This document shows positions 13,501 to 27,249 of a stretch of DNA of 64,000 nt, in pieces; within the stretch, counting starts at the first letter, position 1; each line of letters starts with the position of its first letter. The translations under genes were made by a program, and so were the position numbers. A model generated the notes under the pieces. It saw only the letters and a list, made by a program, of their open reading frames with translations. It searched no databases and was not told the DNA's origin. Source of the stretch: Monosporascus cannonballus (Eukaryota; Ascomycota; Sordariomycetes; Xylariales). Location: contig QJNS01000076.1 of NCBI GenBank assembly GCA_004154925.1, positions 62,001 through 126,000 of the forward strand, in the 5' to 3' direction.

Positions 13501-14144
13501 GTTAATTCTCAATAATTAAACGATATTATTATTAAAAATCGAATATTATTACCCTTAATTACAGAAATAAAAAACCGATTTTACGCAATCTAATAGTTTA
13601 TAATAGTCGACCTTAAAAATAGATATAATTTTATTAAGATTAAGAAAAAAAACATAATTAAAAAATAGCTTTTAAGACGAAATACGGATTATTTAAATAT
13701 TTGGTTATGTTAATAGAATTTACGAACGTACCAGTACTTTTCTAACGGATAGTTAATTACGTATTACGAAAATACCTCGATATTCTTGTTATTTATTATT
13801 TTAATGACATTCTTATTTCCTCCGAAATAAAAAAAGCATATGTAAGATATATTTATAAAATGCTGTAAGTTTATAAAATATAAAATTATGTGTTAACGTA
13901 GAAAAACGTGAATTTTACGTATAAAAAAATAAAATATGTGGAATATATTATTACTTTAGAATATATTAGGATAAATCTCAAACAATTGCTGTAATTACAA
14001 AATAGCAAATACTAATAACGGTTAAAAAGGTATAAATATTTTTAAAATTCGTTTCTTATTATAAGAAATATATTTGGAATTTTAATAAAATAGTTATATC
14101 TTTGACGAACCTTACGAAAAAAAGAAAAAAGATCAAATGGATAT
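10245..14144 (+). mobile_element. Gypsy element D, 5' part (LTR, gag, RT), RIPed
   Basis: The 5' LTR is at 10245-10598, followed by sequence that is the reverse complement of the element B/E gag region (about 10,630-11,400), then a plus-strand polymerase relic. The reverse transcriptase can be read at about 13,690-13,830, with its active-site motif as YFNDI where the intact family has YxDDI. Element C then interrupts the reading at 14,145, and RNase H and integrase resume at 20,839. Total length without C is about 6.5 kb. Numerous stops and AT bias show RIP inactivation. Confidence 0.85.
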
Positions 14145-14525
14145 TGTAACGAGCTATAAGGTTTAACCAACTATTAAACCTTAAGTCGACGGGTTTATAT
14201 TGGCAGGAGTATCGTGGGAATCTGAGCAATAAATACAGTAACGTATTACATTTCTTAATACCTTGTTATTGCAAACAATTAATATTAATAAATGTTACAA
14301 GCTGATATTATTTAAATTATTAAAATAATAAACGTATATATCTTTCTCCTTTTTGGCTTAATTATTCGTAATCACGCCGTTAGTAATAATTACGATCACT
14401 TGGGATCACCTTTGATTACTAATGATCACTGGCTTGGCAGTAATCACCGTTACGTAACCCGGGAAGTGGTTCGTATATTCCTTGCCTAACCGTTTCTTGA
14501 AAGCGGAGCTTGTCGGGTCGTAATA
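14145..14525 (-). repeat. 3' LTR of element C
   Basis: Begins TGTAACGAGC and ends GGGTCGTAATA, where the other copy reads GAGTCGTAACA. The half next to the TG end is shared with elements B, D and E; the other half, with repeated GATCACT-type motifs around 14,390-14,445, is specific to this element. Confidence 0.88.
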
Positions 14526-17500
14526 CTATTTTCCCCTTCCCCAAATCTTGTTTTTAAGATTTCTTTCTTTTTTTTCGTTTGGTAAGCATCATTTTTTTTG
14601 CTTTTAATCATATTATTTCGTATTTCCAAAATTTGTCGCATTTCCCGTTCTTCTACCGTTTGTCGTGCTGACCTTATAAAAACCTTTAACGAATTTGGTT
14701 ACGAAATTATGCCTTACTTTTATTATTTCTCGAAAAACATAAGGTGTAAAATAATAGAAAATGTTTTAAGGTATAAGGAATATCTTAATTAAGGTCGATC
14801 TTATAATAATACCGGCGTACCCATTTTTTTCCTATAAAATATTTGTTATAAATATTAACGTTTAAAACATAAAAAAGCGCTTGCCGAAAAGCGATTATTA
14901 AAGTTTTAACGGTTTTATTTCGAAACTTAGCGTAAATATTAGGAAAAAATAAATAAATTTTTTTTTCGTTTTATTCGTTTGCGTAAGCAAAAAACGCTGG
15001 CTCGTTCGAAAAACGTTATTATAGTACAATATAGGCTTTAATCGTTAAACGAATTAAAGAAACAAAAGCATTAAAAATAAAAATAATTAAAGGCTGCCGT
15101 TACGGTTATTACGTTAACGTATATCGCGGCCAATTAGCGCGATATCCCGGTTACCAACTAATCGGTCGTTAATTAAAACGTACCCGTTATTATTAATAAA
15201 AAATTTTAATAAACGTTAGGCGTTAATAAAGTTCTTAATAAGTTTTTAAGTATTCTCAGAATCTAAATATTTTTTTTATTTAATTAAATACTAAGTAAAT
15301 CCGTCTTATTTTCGTATACTTATTTATTTTTTATTTCCATATCGTTTTATAACGTATGCACTTTAATTATATTTATTATTAACTTAAATAAAAAAACGTA
15401 AAAAATTAAATAAAATTTAGTTTTTAGTAAAGATTTTAATTAATAATTATTTTCTGAGATTTTTTGGCAATTTTGTATGGACCGATATATTTGAAATCGA
15501 ATTTTTTGCTAAGTTTTTTTATCTAAATATTTTTAATAACGAGGAAAATTATTTCCCCCTTTTCGAAAATTAATCTTTTTAACCTTTTTTAATTATAATA
15601 TTTGCTTTTTTAATTTGGTACGAATTTTAATTTTAATTTTATTTCCTAATATAATTAAACCATTATTACGTATTTTTTTATAAATTTTTAAAATAAAATC
15701 AAAATTAACGTTTGCTAATATTATCTTCTTATTTTCGTAATAACTGGTATTATATAATAATTATACGATTATTAATTTTTTAACCTAATTATTTTATTTA
15801 TAAGTAATATAATATCGGAAGTAAATTTTTAAAATTTAATTTATTCGTTTTATTTATATATCCGTTTATGGTTTAAATACGTTAAATAACTTATTATTTA
15901 AGCCGATTTATGTTATAATATTTTACCAAAACTTAAATATAAATATTAATCCTTTATTTGATATAGTTTTTATTAATAATCCGTATATATTAAAAATATG
16001 TTTAAAGAAAATATATACTAATTATTCGGCGTTTATATCGTTATAATATAATAAAAAATAAGAAAGTTTCGTAAATCAATCGACGGTTACGAAAATGCTA
16101 TCGTAATATATTATTATAATTAAATCTTTTAATATAAAAAATTTAATAATAAAATCAAATATAATTAAATATTATAATCGTTTTACAATTAATAATAACT
16201 GTAATTTTCCGTATAACTTATATCGTTAAACTTTTACTTTAACGCAAATATCGTATTACTATATAATATTTTATATTATTAATTTTATTTTAAAAAAGAA
16301 TATATACGTTAAAATCGTTTTAAAATTTTATAGATCTTTAAATATCCATATAACTAATATTCGTATATTTTTCGTATTAAATCTTTTTGGTATTTCTTTA
16401 ATATTTATATCTTATCCGATCTTTAATTTTTTAAAAGATTATCGTTATACGATTAGATTTTTTAATATATGTTATTAGATATTACCCTAATTATCGTAAT
16501 TTGTCGTAAGCGTTAATATCTTTCTATAATAATATCGAAAATTATATAATTAACTTTAATAAACTTTTCTTTAAAATTTAATTACTTATTTAAAATATTT
16601 GTTTTACCGTTTTTTAATTCTTTTTTGTAAATAATAACGAAATCGAAATTCGCTAATTTTTCTACATATTTTAATTATCGTCCTATAAGCTCCCTAATCG
16701 TAATAAATCAGGTAAAATTTTAATAATCTATAAAAACCTTAACTTAATACAAACTTCTTTTTAAAAAATACCTAAATTCCCGAAATGCCATAATAATAGC
16801 CATAAATTCCTTATTTAAAATGCTATAATTAAACTTAGCTTCTTTTAACTTATACGAAAAAAATACAATAAGATATAATTTACCTTAATTATTTCATTAT
16901 CCGATTATTACGCTTAATATATAATCCGAAATATCGGTTTCTAATTTAACGAAACGGTTTAAATCGTACATATTTAATATTCGTTCGTTAATAATTATAT
17001 CCTTAATATCCTAAAATATTTTTTCTGTATTTGTTATCCATTTAAACTTTTTTCTTTCGTAAAATTCATTAAAAATACAATTATTTTGCTAAAATTTCGA
17101 ATAAATTTCCTGTAATAATTGGCGAATTCAAAAAATACTTATATCTCCTTAATTATCGTTAGCGTTTACTATTCCGTAACTATAACGATTTTCTTAAAGT
17201 CCATCCTAATATATCCTAAGGTAATAATATGTCCGAAATATTCCATTTTTTACTTATAAAATTAACTTTTTTTTGCATTAATAAATAATCTTACGTTTTA
17301 TAAAATTTGAAAAATTTTATAAAGGTATTTTATATATACCTTTTTTATCTTTAAGAAAATAAGAATATCGTCAAAGTAACAAACAACGAAAATATCGAAA
17401 TATTTTCGTCATACATAATTTACCATCCGCTAAAAAGTTACTAATACGTTCGTAAATCCTATTAATATAATTAAATATTTAAATAATTCATATTTAGTTT

Positions 17501-20458
17501 TAAAAAATATTTTTTATTTATATCCTTTTTTAATCCTAATAAAATTATATCCATTTTTAAAATCGAATATTAAAAATTATTTAATTTCGTAAAATTAATT
17601 TTTTATTTTCGTAATTAAAAATAATAATATTCGATTTTTAACAATAATATCGTTTAATTATCGATAATTAACTATAAATCGTAATTTACTATTTTTTAAT
17701 ACGAAAAATATCGGGTATCCTGTTAATAATTTCGAAAATCGAATCCATTTTTTCTGTAACCGATTTTTTAGATATTTTCTAAAAATATATAGCTTATTTC
17801 CGCTAAAATTATAAATAAGATAAAACTTTGTCGAAAATCCTTTTTTAAAAATTATTTCGTAATCCTATTCGTTATATTTTAATAATTTCGTATTAAACCT
17901 TTTTCTAAAAAATTACTTATATTTATAATATTATAATAATATATTCATCAAATCTTCTAATTTCTGGGGTTATTATTTTTTTATTCCAGGTCGTTATTTA
18001 ATTACTTTAAGTTTACTTTGATAATAATAACGATACGTCATATTTTTCTTTAATACCCGTTTTTTTCTTATATTTTATTCCTTTAAGTAATAAGGTATTT
18101 ATTATACCCTTATACCTATATTCGTCGCTATGATTAATCGAATATTAAGATCTTAATTTCTTTTCTTTTATTTATTAATAAGTAGTAAAACGAACTTTAC
18201 CTGGCTAATTCTTCCATTAATTAAAACTCCGTACTAACGTATTTATAATAATTTTTAAATCATATTATAATTCCTAAATAAAACGATATCGAAATTAATT
18301 ATTTGGTATTATCCTTAAAAAAAATTTCGAAATAATTAATTTCGCATATAATCTTTCCGTTATCGTAAGCGAATTTCTAACTTTCGGCATTCGTTATTAT
18401 ATAAGGTTTTAACTTATATCTTTATAACAATTTAAGCTTATTAACCATATTCGATACAATATAATTTCCGCCCAAAGTTCCGCAATCCACCATTACGATA
18501 TACTAATATGTTCTTAATCGTATTTCTAAAGTAATAAAATCGTTAATATTTCTTATTATTGCGTTTAAAGCCTTTCTTAGAAATTCTCTTTAATTCCTTT
18601 AGGTTTCGTTATTCTGCGGCTTTTTTATAAGTAATTTTTTTAACTCCTATTCGAATTTATCGAGCCTTGTTTATGTTTTTTATTCAACGCGTTAAGTTAC
18701 TATATTTATCGTTATTATCGGCGTATTATTTTTTCGAACCGTATTAAGTTTTCTTAATTTTACTATAATTCCTTTCCTTATTGAATAAATTGTTCTTTTA
18801 TGTTTGCAATTATATCTTATTATACGTTTTCCTAATTATCGTTTTAAAAATCTTCTGTAAACTAACGTATTTTTTCCTTAATAATCTTTTTTTCTTAAAA
18901 ATCCGTAATAAATATTAATTAAAAATAAAAGTTCGTAATAATTTTTTTAATAATATTTTTCCACCGTATATTGGATTAATTCCTTTTTTATTTAATAATT
19001 GCATTATCCATAATAATAAAAAGGGTTTTCCTATAGCCATTTTTTTTCCGGCCAGCTTTTTATTTCGGTCAATTATTGGATATCTTTTAGGGCTATAATT
19101 CGAAACTGTTAATATTAATACTTATCGTTTTTATTATTTCCGGTACGATTTAGGAAATTAAATCCCTTATAATACATACGGGTAATTCGTTTATAAATAT
19201 ATTACTTTTTTTTTCGTAATCGGGATATTCTCGTCGTCGACAATATATGGCGTATATTTTGTTATATTAATTAGGAATTCCGGGATAAATCTTTCTGTCC
19301 AATTCTGGTATTTACGTAATTATCTTCGTAATATTTCTTATTATATTTACAATATTTATTAAGTTAGTTTTTTGGTTTTTTGCATCTTTCGTCGAATTTC
19401 TTATCGTAATAATCCTGATTAAACTTTTTGTCGTAAACTTAATATATATTTGGCTTAAATTATATTAATAGCTTTATTATCGTTTTCTTAGTTATTTCTG
19501 GATTATCCTTCCAGTATAAGGATCTAATTATCCTGTCGTAGCTTTTTAGGTTTTTTATATTTGTAAACTTTATATCTTATTTTATTATAATTAAAGCATT
19601 TAATCTGGCTTTAATTTTATCTATAAATAACGTTAAATTCTATAAGTCCTAGCGCCGTTCCGTAAGAAATAAGGGGTACGTTTCGTTTTTTCCCCTAGTT
19701 AAACTTATATCTCGAATGTAAAACATATTATCTTTTTTTTTCTTATCGTCTTTTAAATTGTCGATTATTAATTTTAATTACCTTTGCGATATACCGGTTT
19801 AAGGTAACTAATTATTCGATTCGAATAATTTTATTCTTTGTATTATCTTTTAGCCTTTTAAAAAAATATATCGATAAAAATATCGGCTTTATCGTTTCCC
19901 TATCTGGCCTTAGCCGTAAAACTTTTAAACGTTACGGTGTACTTAAACGTAAATCCGTTTTATCGGAATTATAAAAATTATTAAACGGTGAATTGTTCTT
20001 TATCTGGATTGCCGAATTTATCGCGCATTTTATTTTAAAAATTAATATAAAATAAAAAAATTTCATTAATAAAATCCTTTTTATTCGGTTTTTTTATTTC
20101 CAGGAAGTTTTTCATAATAAATTCAAACCAATTAACCATATTTTTTATTAGGCATATTTTTATTATTAGGACCATATCAGCTAAGTTATTAAGGTTTAAA
20201 AAACGAAAATAAACTTGTGCTTAAATCAAGAAGGTTTAAGGGTTACCTTTTTCATCGTAGGGTTCTGGCTTTTTAGGTTTTATGCGGACGAAAAAGGCTT
20301 AGGCAGGTCGCGTAACCCTAAGTTATCGGACTTTTTTTTTAACTTCCGAATTCGAGCCTAAAATTATTAAATAAGGGTTTTTTAAACGTTAGTCAATATT
20401 TTAACAATATTAAATATTGTTCAAAATTTAACGGTATTATTAAATAAAAGCTTATAAC

Positions 20459-20838
20459 GTATAAGAACTATAAGGTTTAACTAATTATTAAACCTTAAGT
20501 TAACGAGTTTATATTAACAAAAATATCGTAAAAATCTAAATAATAAATATAGTAATATATTATATTTTTAATATCTTATTATTGTAAATAATTGGTATTA
20601 ATAAATATTACAAGCTGGTATTATTTAAACTATAAAAATAATAAACGTATATATCATTTTCTTTCTTGGCTTAATTATTCGTAATCACGCCGTTAATGGT
20701 AATCACGATCACTTGGAATCACCTTTGATCACTAATGATCACTGGCTTAGCAGTGATCACCGTCACGTAACCCGGGAGGTGGTCCGTATGCTCCCTGCCT
20801 GACCGTTTCTTGAGATCGGAGCTTGTCGAGTCGTAACA
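20459..20838 (-). repeat. 5' LTR of element C
   Basis: Matches 14145-14525 along its whole length with mostly C/T and G/A differences. It ends TCGTAACA followed by the target duplication GATAT. The left boundary is approximate by a base or two because of RIP changes. Confidence 0.88.
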
Positions 20839-23081
20839 GATATCCAAAACAAAAAAAACGTTTCAAGATATTAAGAATACGATTACCAGCGAACTAGTAT
20901 TAATTATATATGATCTAAACCGCCCCGTTAAATTAAAAACTAATATTTCGGATTATGTATTAAGTACAGTAAGCGGATAACGAAATAATTAAGATAAATT
21001 GCATTTTATTATATTTTTTTATATAAGTTAAAAAAGCCGAATTTAATTACGGTATTCCAAATAAGGAATTTATGGTTATTATTATAGCATTCCGAAATTT
21101 AAACACTTTCTAAAAAAAACTTGTATTATATTAAGGTTTATACGAATTATTAAAATCTGATTTATTTTATTACGACCAGGAAATTTATAAAATAATACTT
21201 TCGTTACGTGAAAAAATTAACGAATTTCGATATCGTTATTATTTATAGAAAAAACTTAAAAAATAACAAAGTAAATGTCTTAAATAAACGACCAAATTTC
21301 GAGAAAATAAATTAGTTAAAATTGGCTACATAATTTTCGATATTATTACAAAAAGATGTTTACGCTCGGAACAAAATTCGATAAATGGGGTAACGCCTTT
21401 TGATATATATCAGAAAATTTAACAGTATAATAACGGCTTTTTTAAAAAATTCAAAAACGGATAAAATATACATTTTTAGAAAAATAACCAAAGGATTTAA
21501 CTCGAAATATAGACGAATATTAGTTACATAGTTATCTAGGAATTTACAAAGCTTTAAAACGATTTCGACGTATATATTCCTTTTTTAAAATAAAATTAAT
21601 AATATAAAAAATTATATAATTATATAATATTTATGCCAGAATAAAAGCTCGACAATATGAACTATACGAAAAATTATAATTATTATTAGTCATAAAACGA
21701 ATATGATATTTAGTTATATGCGATTTTATTACCAAATTTTTTATATTAAAAGATTTAAATATAAAAATATATTAGGATAATATTTTCGTAATTGTTAATT
21801 GATTTACAAATTTGTTTACTTTGTATTATATTACGAAAATACAAATGCCGAATATATAATATATATTTTTTAAACAGATTTTTAATATATATGAATTATT
21901 AATAAAAACTATTTTAAATACAGAATTAATTTTTGCATTTAAATTATGGTAATATTTTATAATATAGATTAACTTAAATTACAAATTATTTATTGCGTTT
22001 AAATTGCAAATAAACGGATAAATAAAATACATAAACTAAAATTTAAAAGTATACTTATATTACTATATTAATTTCGAATAAAATAATTAACTTAAAAAAG
22101 TGACATATTATCCAAATATTAAAATAATATTTACAAATATAAATTTTAGTTTTATTCTAACGATTTATAAGAAGTATATAATAACGGCATAATTCCAATA
22201 ATTATATTACAAAATAAAAATAAAATTATAATTAGAAACAATTAGATAGATTAATTTTCGAAAAAAGAAAAATGATTTTTTATTATTAAAATATTTACCG
22301 AATAAAACGACGTAAAGGTAAAAAACAAATAGACATATAAGGTGAAAAAGATTTTCGAAATATACAAATAAAATAAATTGATTTAATAACTAATTAAATA
22401 AAAAAGTACCCGAATTTCGAAAATGTCTAGAAATCTGCTAAAATTCGTATTAGCGTTTAATTTTTATTAAAACACTTTTACTAATCATAACGGAGTTACT
22501 CGAAATAATAATATTTTAATTTATTCAATTTAAAAAAAGCCCTTAATTTATTACATTTTAATTAATAACGTTTATTTTACTTAAAACCTATATGTTAATT
22601 ACGGATTTTAATTTTAAATAGGCTAAATTATTAAAATCGTTTAATAATTAAAATATATAATTGATGAATTTTGCACCTTGGAATTGGTGGTATTAATGTT
22701 AACACCGTATACCAAAAAAAACGTGCAAAAATTTCGGATGGAGATTTTTCGGCTTTTGACTTTTTTTTTAACTTTTTCGATTTCGTAATATAATAATTAA
22801 TTATAGAAATAAAAATTCCCGTTCCATTATACGAACAATTTCGACAAACATATTTTTATAATAAAAGATCCCGTCCATTATTTAGTAATTAAATTATCGG
22901 GCGAAATAAAAAAAATATTACGTTAAAACCTTTAAATTTAATTAAATTAAACAACGTAAATTATTAATCTGATTTGCGAAAACGACGTTCAATTATACCA
23001 GAAAACGTGTTAAATAAATGCAGAATATTTACCAAAAAAAGAAATCTTAAGAGAAAAATTTTTTTCAAAAAAAGGAGATCG
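20839..23081 (+). mobile_element. Gypsy element D, 3' part (RNase H, integrase), RIPed
   Basis: Directly after element C the plus strand reads as an RNase H-like start (LNRPVKLKTN-type segment at about 20,910) and later as an integrase core (a CDFITKFF segment at about 21,720 followed by IFVIVN and FTN). This continues the reverse transcriptase relic that stops at 14,144. The reading frame is interrupted many times by stops expected from RIP. The 3' LTR of D follows. Confidence 0.8.
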
Positions 23082-23468
23082 TATTATAGCCTAACGGGTT
23101 ACGGTTTCCAGAAACGGTTTGTCATAACCCAACCACGAATGCGCGGTAAGGCAAGTCACGTAACGGATTATTAATTTACTGATAATAAGCTAATAAACCG
23201 GATTATCAACTTATTAATAATAAACCAGTAAGCCGGATTACTAATTTATTGGTAATAAGACAATAAGCCAGATCAAAATATATATGCTTATTATTTTCAT
23301 AACTTAGATAACATCAGTTTGTAATAATAATTCGTTATCTAAAGTACCCTTAATATCACGAAATGTAATACGTTACTATATTTATTGCTTAATATTTTAC
23401 AATACTTCTGCTAATATAAACCCGTACGACTAAGGTTTAATAATTGGTTAAACCACCTAGGCGTTATA
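23082..23468 (+). repeat. 3' LTR of element D
   Basis: 387 bp, related along its length to 10245-10598 but less mutated, keeping for example ACGGTTTCCAGAAACGGTTT near 23,100. It contains three tandem 33-35 bp units (about 23,160-23,270). The distal half (CCCGTACGAC...GGTTAAACC) is the sequence common to all LTRs of this superfamily. Confidence 0.85.
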
Positions 23469-24360
23469 ATTTATATTTACTATAAATGTAAAGTATATAT
23501 ATTATAATATTTAATTAATATTATATAGAAGTATAAAAATATTAAATAAATTTAATAAGTAAAAATAAATATTGATTAATAAGTATTACTTACGGATTAT
23601 CTAGGATTACCCATTCGTGGGTAGCATTTTCTTGGTATGGGTGGCTCGTGGGTAGAAAATTTAGCGTGGGTGGGTGGATAGTGCCACCCTAGCAAATGTG
23701 ACGGCTAGGTTGCCTTATCGTGATCAGGACCCCATTTTGGAGGTTGTGGCTGCGCCTGCGGCGCAGCAGCCGTAGCCACAGTTATAGCTTTTGATCAAGA
23801 AGTGTTTATCAAAGGTCTAATATATTAACTAAACCCCTTTAAGAATTATTTCCACAAAAATAACAAAACCTCCAAAATAGAGCCTTATGGCAAATTGTGA
23901 TTTTTTGGCATTAATTAATACCGTTTTATATAAATTCGTGAAAATTATTAATAATAATTTTCGTAATATATATTAATTACAAAATTCCTAGCGTTATAAT
24001 TTATATAATTTTGCGCAAAATTAAAATCTTTATTTTTTCATATATTTTTAATTTTAATTATAACGAAAAATTAATTATTAAAGGAAAAAAAGAACTCAAA
24101 ATCACGATTGGTACCCGCTATAACATTTTACCCCCCTTAGGCCAATATAATAATAATATAACCTTATACGCCGAAATAATAATATATAAAGTTTAAAGTC
24201 GCCTATAATAAATCTTAAAATATATTTTCTTCTTAATTAGCTAATTACGCGTAATATATTTAAAAATTTAAAGTAAATATTTTAATTTTTCGAGCACTTA
24301 ATTTTTTAAAACGAAACGTTTATCTTTATGTAATACCTTTATCGGTTTTTTGCTAATATA
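23469..24360. other. Spacer with a non-RIPed island and a short inverted repeat
   Basis: From about 23,590 to 23,890 the sequence is not AT-saturated, unlike the DNA on both sides. It includes a GC-rich stretch at 23,745-23,780 and a perfect 12-bp inverted repeat (ATTTTGGAGGTT at 23,734-23,745; AACCTCCAAAAT at 23,867-23,878). It may be a small remnant with terminal inverted repeats, about 150 bp between arms. No convincing reading frame; a 61-codon frame at 24,011-24,196 shows no domain. Confidence 0.5.
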
Positions 24361-25560
24361 AATATAATTAACCTATATGCCAATATTATATGTACGGCCG
24401 ATAACCTTATAAAAACTTTACGCCGTCGGTTTATTTGCCTTATATTAGGTACCATATTTAGTAAATAAGGCCGTATTTTACGGAAAAAACAAATCAATAC
24501 GGTATACGATCTGGTTTTCGGAAAACTTAATATTTTTTTCGTTATTAAAATAAGCTTTAGGAAATTCTTAATTATTTAAACTTTTTTATTAATAATTAAC
24601 TTAATTATTATCCAAATTATATTATTAATTAAGTTAATAAAAAAATAACAGATTTTTATATTAATAATTCCATATTTTACTTTTATATTAATATCCGTAA
24701 ATACGAAAAAGTTTAATCCAAAGATATTCGACCGTATAATTGCCGGATAATATAATTATATTATTTTTGATCCTAAATAGGTATCGAATAATTAATTCCA
24801 AATTACTATATTAAATTTTGTTTTCGAATAATAATATAATTTAATTATTATTAACGAAATATATTTATTATTAAAATAGCAAGATTTCCAGTTTAAATAT
24901 ATTAATATTCGTAATTTACGTTTTATTTTTTTTATTTATATATATTAATTTGCGTATATAATAATTACAAATAATACCATAAAGAAAAAAATCGCAAAAT
25001 ATAACGGCTTTTATTAAATTAGTAATTTAATTAAATATGGTTATAAGGCGAAAATCCGATATTTTAATATTAATCGTTCCGAAATTAATATTATTATTTT
25101 CCTTATATCTAAAGGTTAACGTTCGAATTAAAGATATTTAAATTTCTTAATAATTAATATATTTAAGTTATTAAATAATATTTCCTTAATCTAATTTAAT
25201 AATTTACGTTTTATTATTAAAATTATTATTTATTTTAATAATAAGGCGAAAACCATAAATATCCGTAATTATTTAATTAGGACCATAATAAACCGGGAGT
25301 ATTTGTAGAAAGTTATAAAAAGAATTATTAAATTTTATAATTTCGAAATATTTTACGGGAACCAAATTCGAATATATGATAATTTAAAGCAATTAAATAA
25401 TTTTATCCGTATCGTTATATTTATTATCGTTTTTAAATTAAATATAAATATTCCGGATATTAATTAAATGGTATAATAAGATATACCGCAAAACCTTTCG
25501 ATTAAGGATTTATAACAGCGATTTAATTAAGTAATTCGTAATTATAAACGATTAAATATA
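24361..25560 (+). pseudogene. RecQ/DEAD-type helicase relic, RIP-destroyed
   Basis: One continuous plus-strand frame, broken only by RIP-type stops, shows superfamily 2 helicase motifs in order. There is a degraded Walker-A-like segment near 24,540 (ISFRKFLII, from a G-x-G-K-S-like loop), a degraded DExH box near 24,855 (LIIINEIYLL), a degraded SAT-like motif near 24,970 (ITNNTIKKK), a motif V-like segment near 25,430 (NINIPDIN), and a motif VI-like segment near 25,520 (QRFN followed by IRN). Spacing fits the RecQ-like helicases that occur as repeats in fungal genomes, including telomere-linked helicases. The frame continues without recognised domains to about 25,800. Family assignment is by motif order only; the exact subfamily is not established. 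Confidence 0.6.
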
Positions 25561-25799
25561 ATTAATTATAAATAAATTATATTATTTATATTATATTAGG
25601 CGTTTAATAAATATAAAACCGAACTGTTTATTTTTAAAAAAAAATAAAATAACGAAAAAAATTTAACCTCGGCAAATTAAAAACCGTATTATTTATAAAA
25701 ATATAAACGTCATAATAAATAACGATATAACGGATTTAGATAATAAAAAGGACGATACGTAATTTATTACAAATAATCCCGATTAAAACGAAATAATTA

Positions 25800-27100
25800 T
25801 CAAATTTTAAAGTTAATTTTCGGCCAATTAAAATATTATTTTTAAACCTTTAAAATGGAATAATTTTAACTTACGGTACCGGATAAAAATAAAGCCTTAA
25901 TAATATGCATTATTTAACGGCAAATATATGCGTAAAGCGATTTTGGCATATTTAAAAAAACGAAATTATTATATTAAAAAAACCGTAATAACTTAATTCC
26001 GGCTAAACTTTCTTATAATATATATACGTTTAATTTCCTTTATATATCCGAACCTTTAAATTCGAACATATCCGTATAAAAATAATTAAAAGCCGGTTCG
26101 GTAAAAGCGGTTATTTGGGAAATAATAAAGTTTTAATATAAATAATGGGCGAACGAATTATTTTTATGAGGTTGTTTCCGTTTGGTAATAAACGGGCAAA
26201 ATAAATATTTATTTTTATTAAGCTTAAATAATTATGATTTAACAAATTTCCGAATAAATTAAAGGAAATTAACGGTTTATATTTAATTTAAAATATAATC
26301 AAATTAATTAAGGTAATTTCCGGGCTTAATAAATAATAATATTAAGATATTTTAAAAGACCGCCTGTTTTTTATATTATATATAATATACGAAAAAATTG
26401 TATTTTCGATTTTATAAAAAATATAAGTAATTTTTTATAAACGGCGAAATTCGCTTAATCGGAAGTAATGGCATTATATTTTTATACCGTAAACCGATTT
26501 ATATAAATTACGGATAATTATTACGTTATAAATTTAACAAATATTGGAAAAAATTATAAGGCCGTTTTAAATTACGCCTGGTTTTAATTAAGGTATACTG
26601 TATATAATTATTTAATTTAAACCGGCGGCCAACGATTTAATAATAATCTTAATAATTTAAATATTAAACCGGTATATAATTTATATATTTTTATAACTTA
26701 AAATCGTAATTTCGGTTATAATAAGGCTTATATTTATATACGTAATTCGTAATATATTAAATAATTTTAATTAGAAACCTGCCTTATTTCCTTTATTTAT
26801 AACGTCGGCATAAAATTTAATATTTCTTAATATTTTTAATTTTTTAACCCCGTTTTCGTTACCGTATTTATATTCGCATAATTCGTTTATTTTTATATCG
26901 TTACCGGAATTGCCGGCATTACCAAAACGTAATAATCCGTAACCTGACGTTATAAATAATATATTAAAAAAGAAAACCGAAATAATAATCTTTATTAAAA
27001 TTAAAGAATTACGCGTTAAGAATAAATAGTACCTATTAAATAATAATAATAATAGCAAGTTAAAAAATAATCGCGATATTAAGTTAAAAAGTAAAAAACG
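25800..27100. other. AT-rich RIPed sequence, no identified gene
   Basis: Heavily mutated DNA between the helicase relic and the minus-strand relic. Around 26,100-26,760 a plus-strand frame can be followed with stops but I recognise no family. An open minus-strand frame of 95 codons at 26,771-27,058 is hydrophobic at its start and most likely a chance frame in AT-rich DNA. Confidence 0.4.
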
Positions 27101-27249
27101 AAATTTTGCTAATCTTAATTAAGGTCGATAATAAAAAACGTATTCGGTTTCGGCGCAGCGTTACGGTCGTAAAACGCGATAATTATAAATATTTATATAA
27201 TATTAATTAAAGTTATTAATATATTATTTACTTATTAAATTTATTATTT

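Larger units (their letters stand above)
14145..20838 (-). mobile_element. Gypsy element C, complete, RIP-inactivated, nested in D
   Basis: A 6,694-bp element with about 380-bp LTRs, bounded by the 5-bp target duplication GATAT (14140-14144 and 20839-20843) and by TG...CA ends. Coding sequence is on the minus strand. An integrase relic reads near 16,060-16,150 (the aspartate-containing VDRFTK-type core) and a reverse transcriptase YFDDI motif reads near 17,375-17,400, in the order expected for a Ty3/Gypsy pol read right to left. Internal sequence is collinear with element B (compare 15,450 and 35,935). It splits the pol gene of element D between the reverse transcriptase and RNase H. Confidence 0.9.

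Noticed and set aside
26771..27058. 95-codon minus-strand open frame
   Set aside because: It lies in AT-rich RIPed DNA, has no domain and lies between relics of other elements; probably a chance frame.
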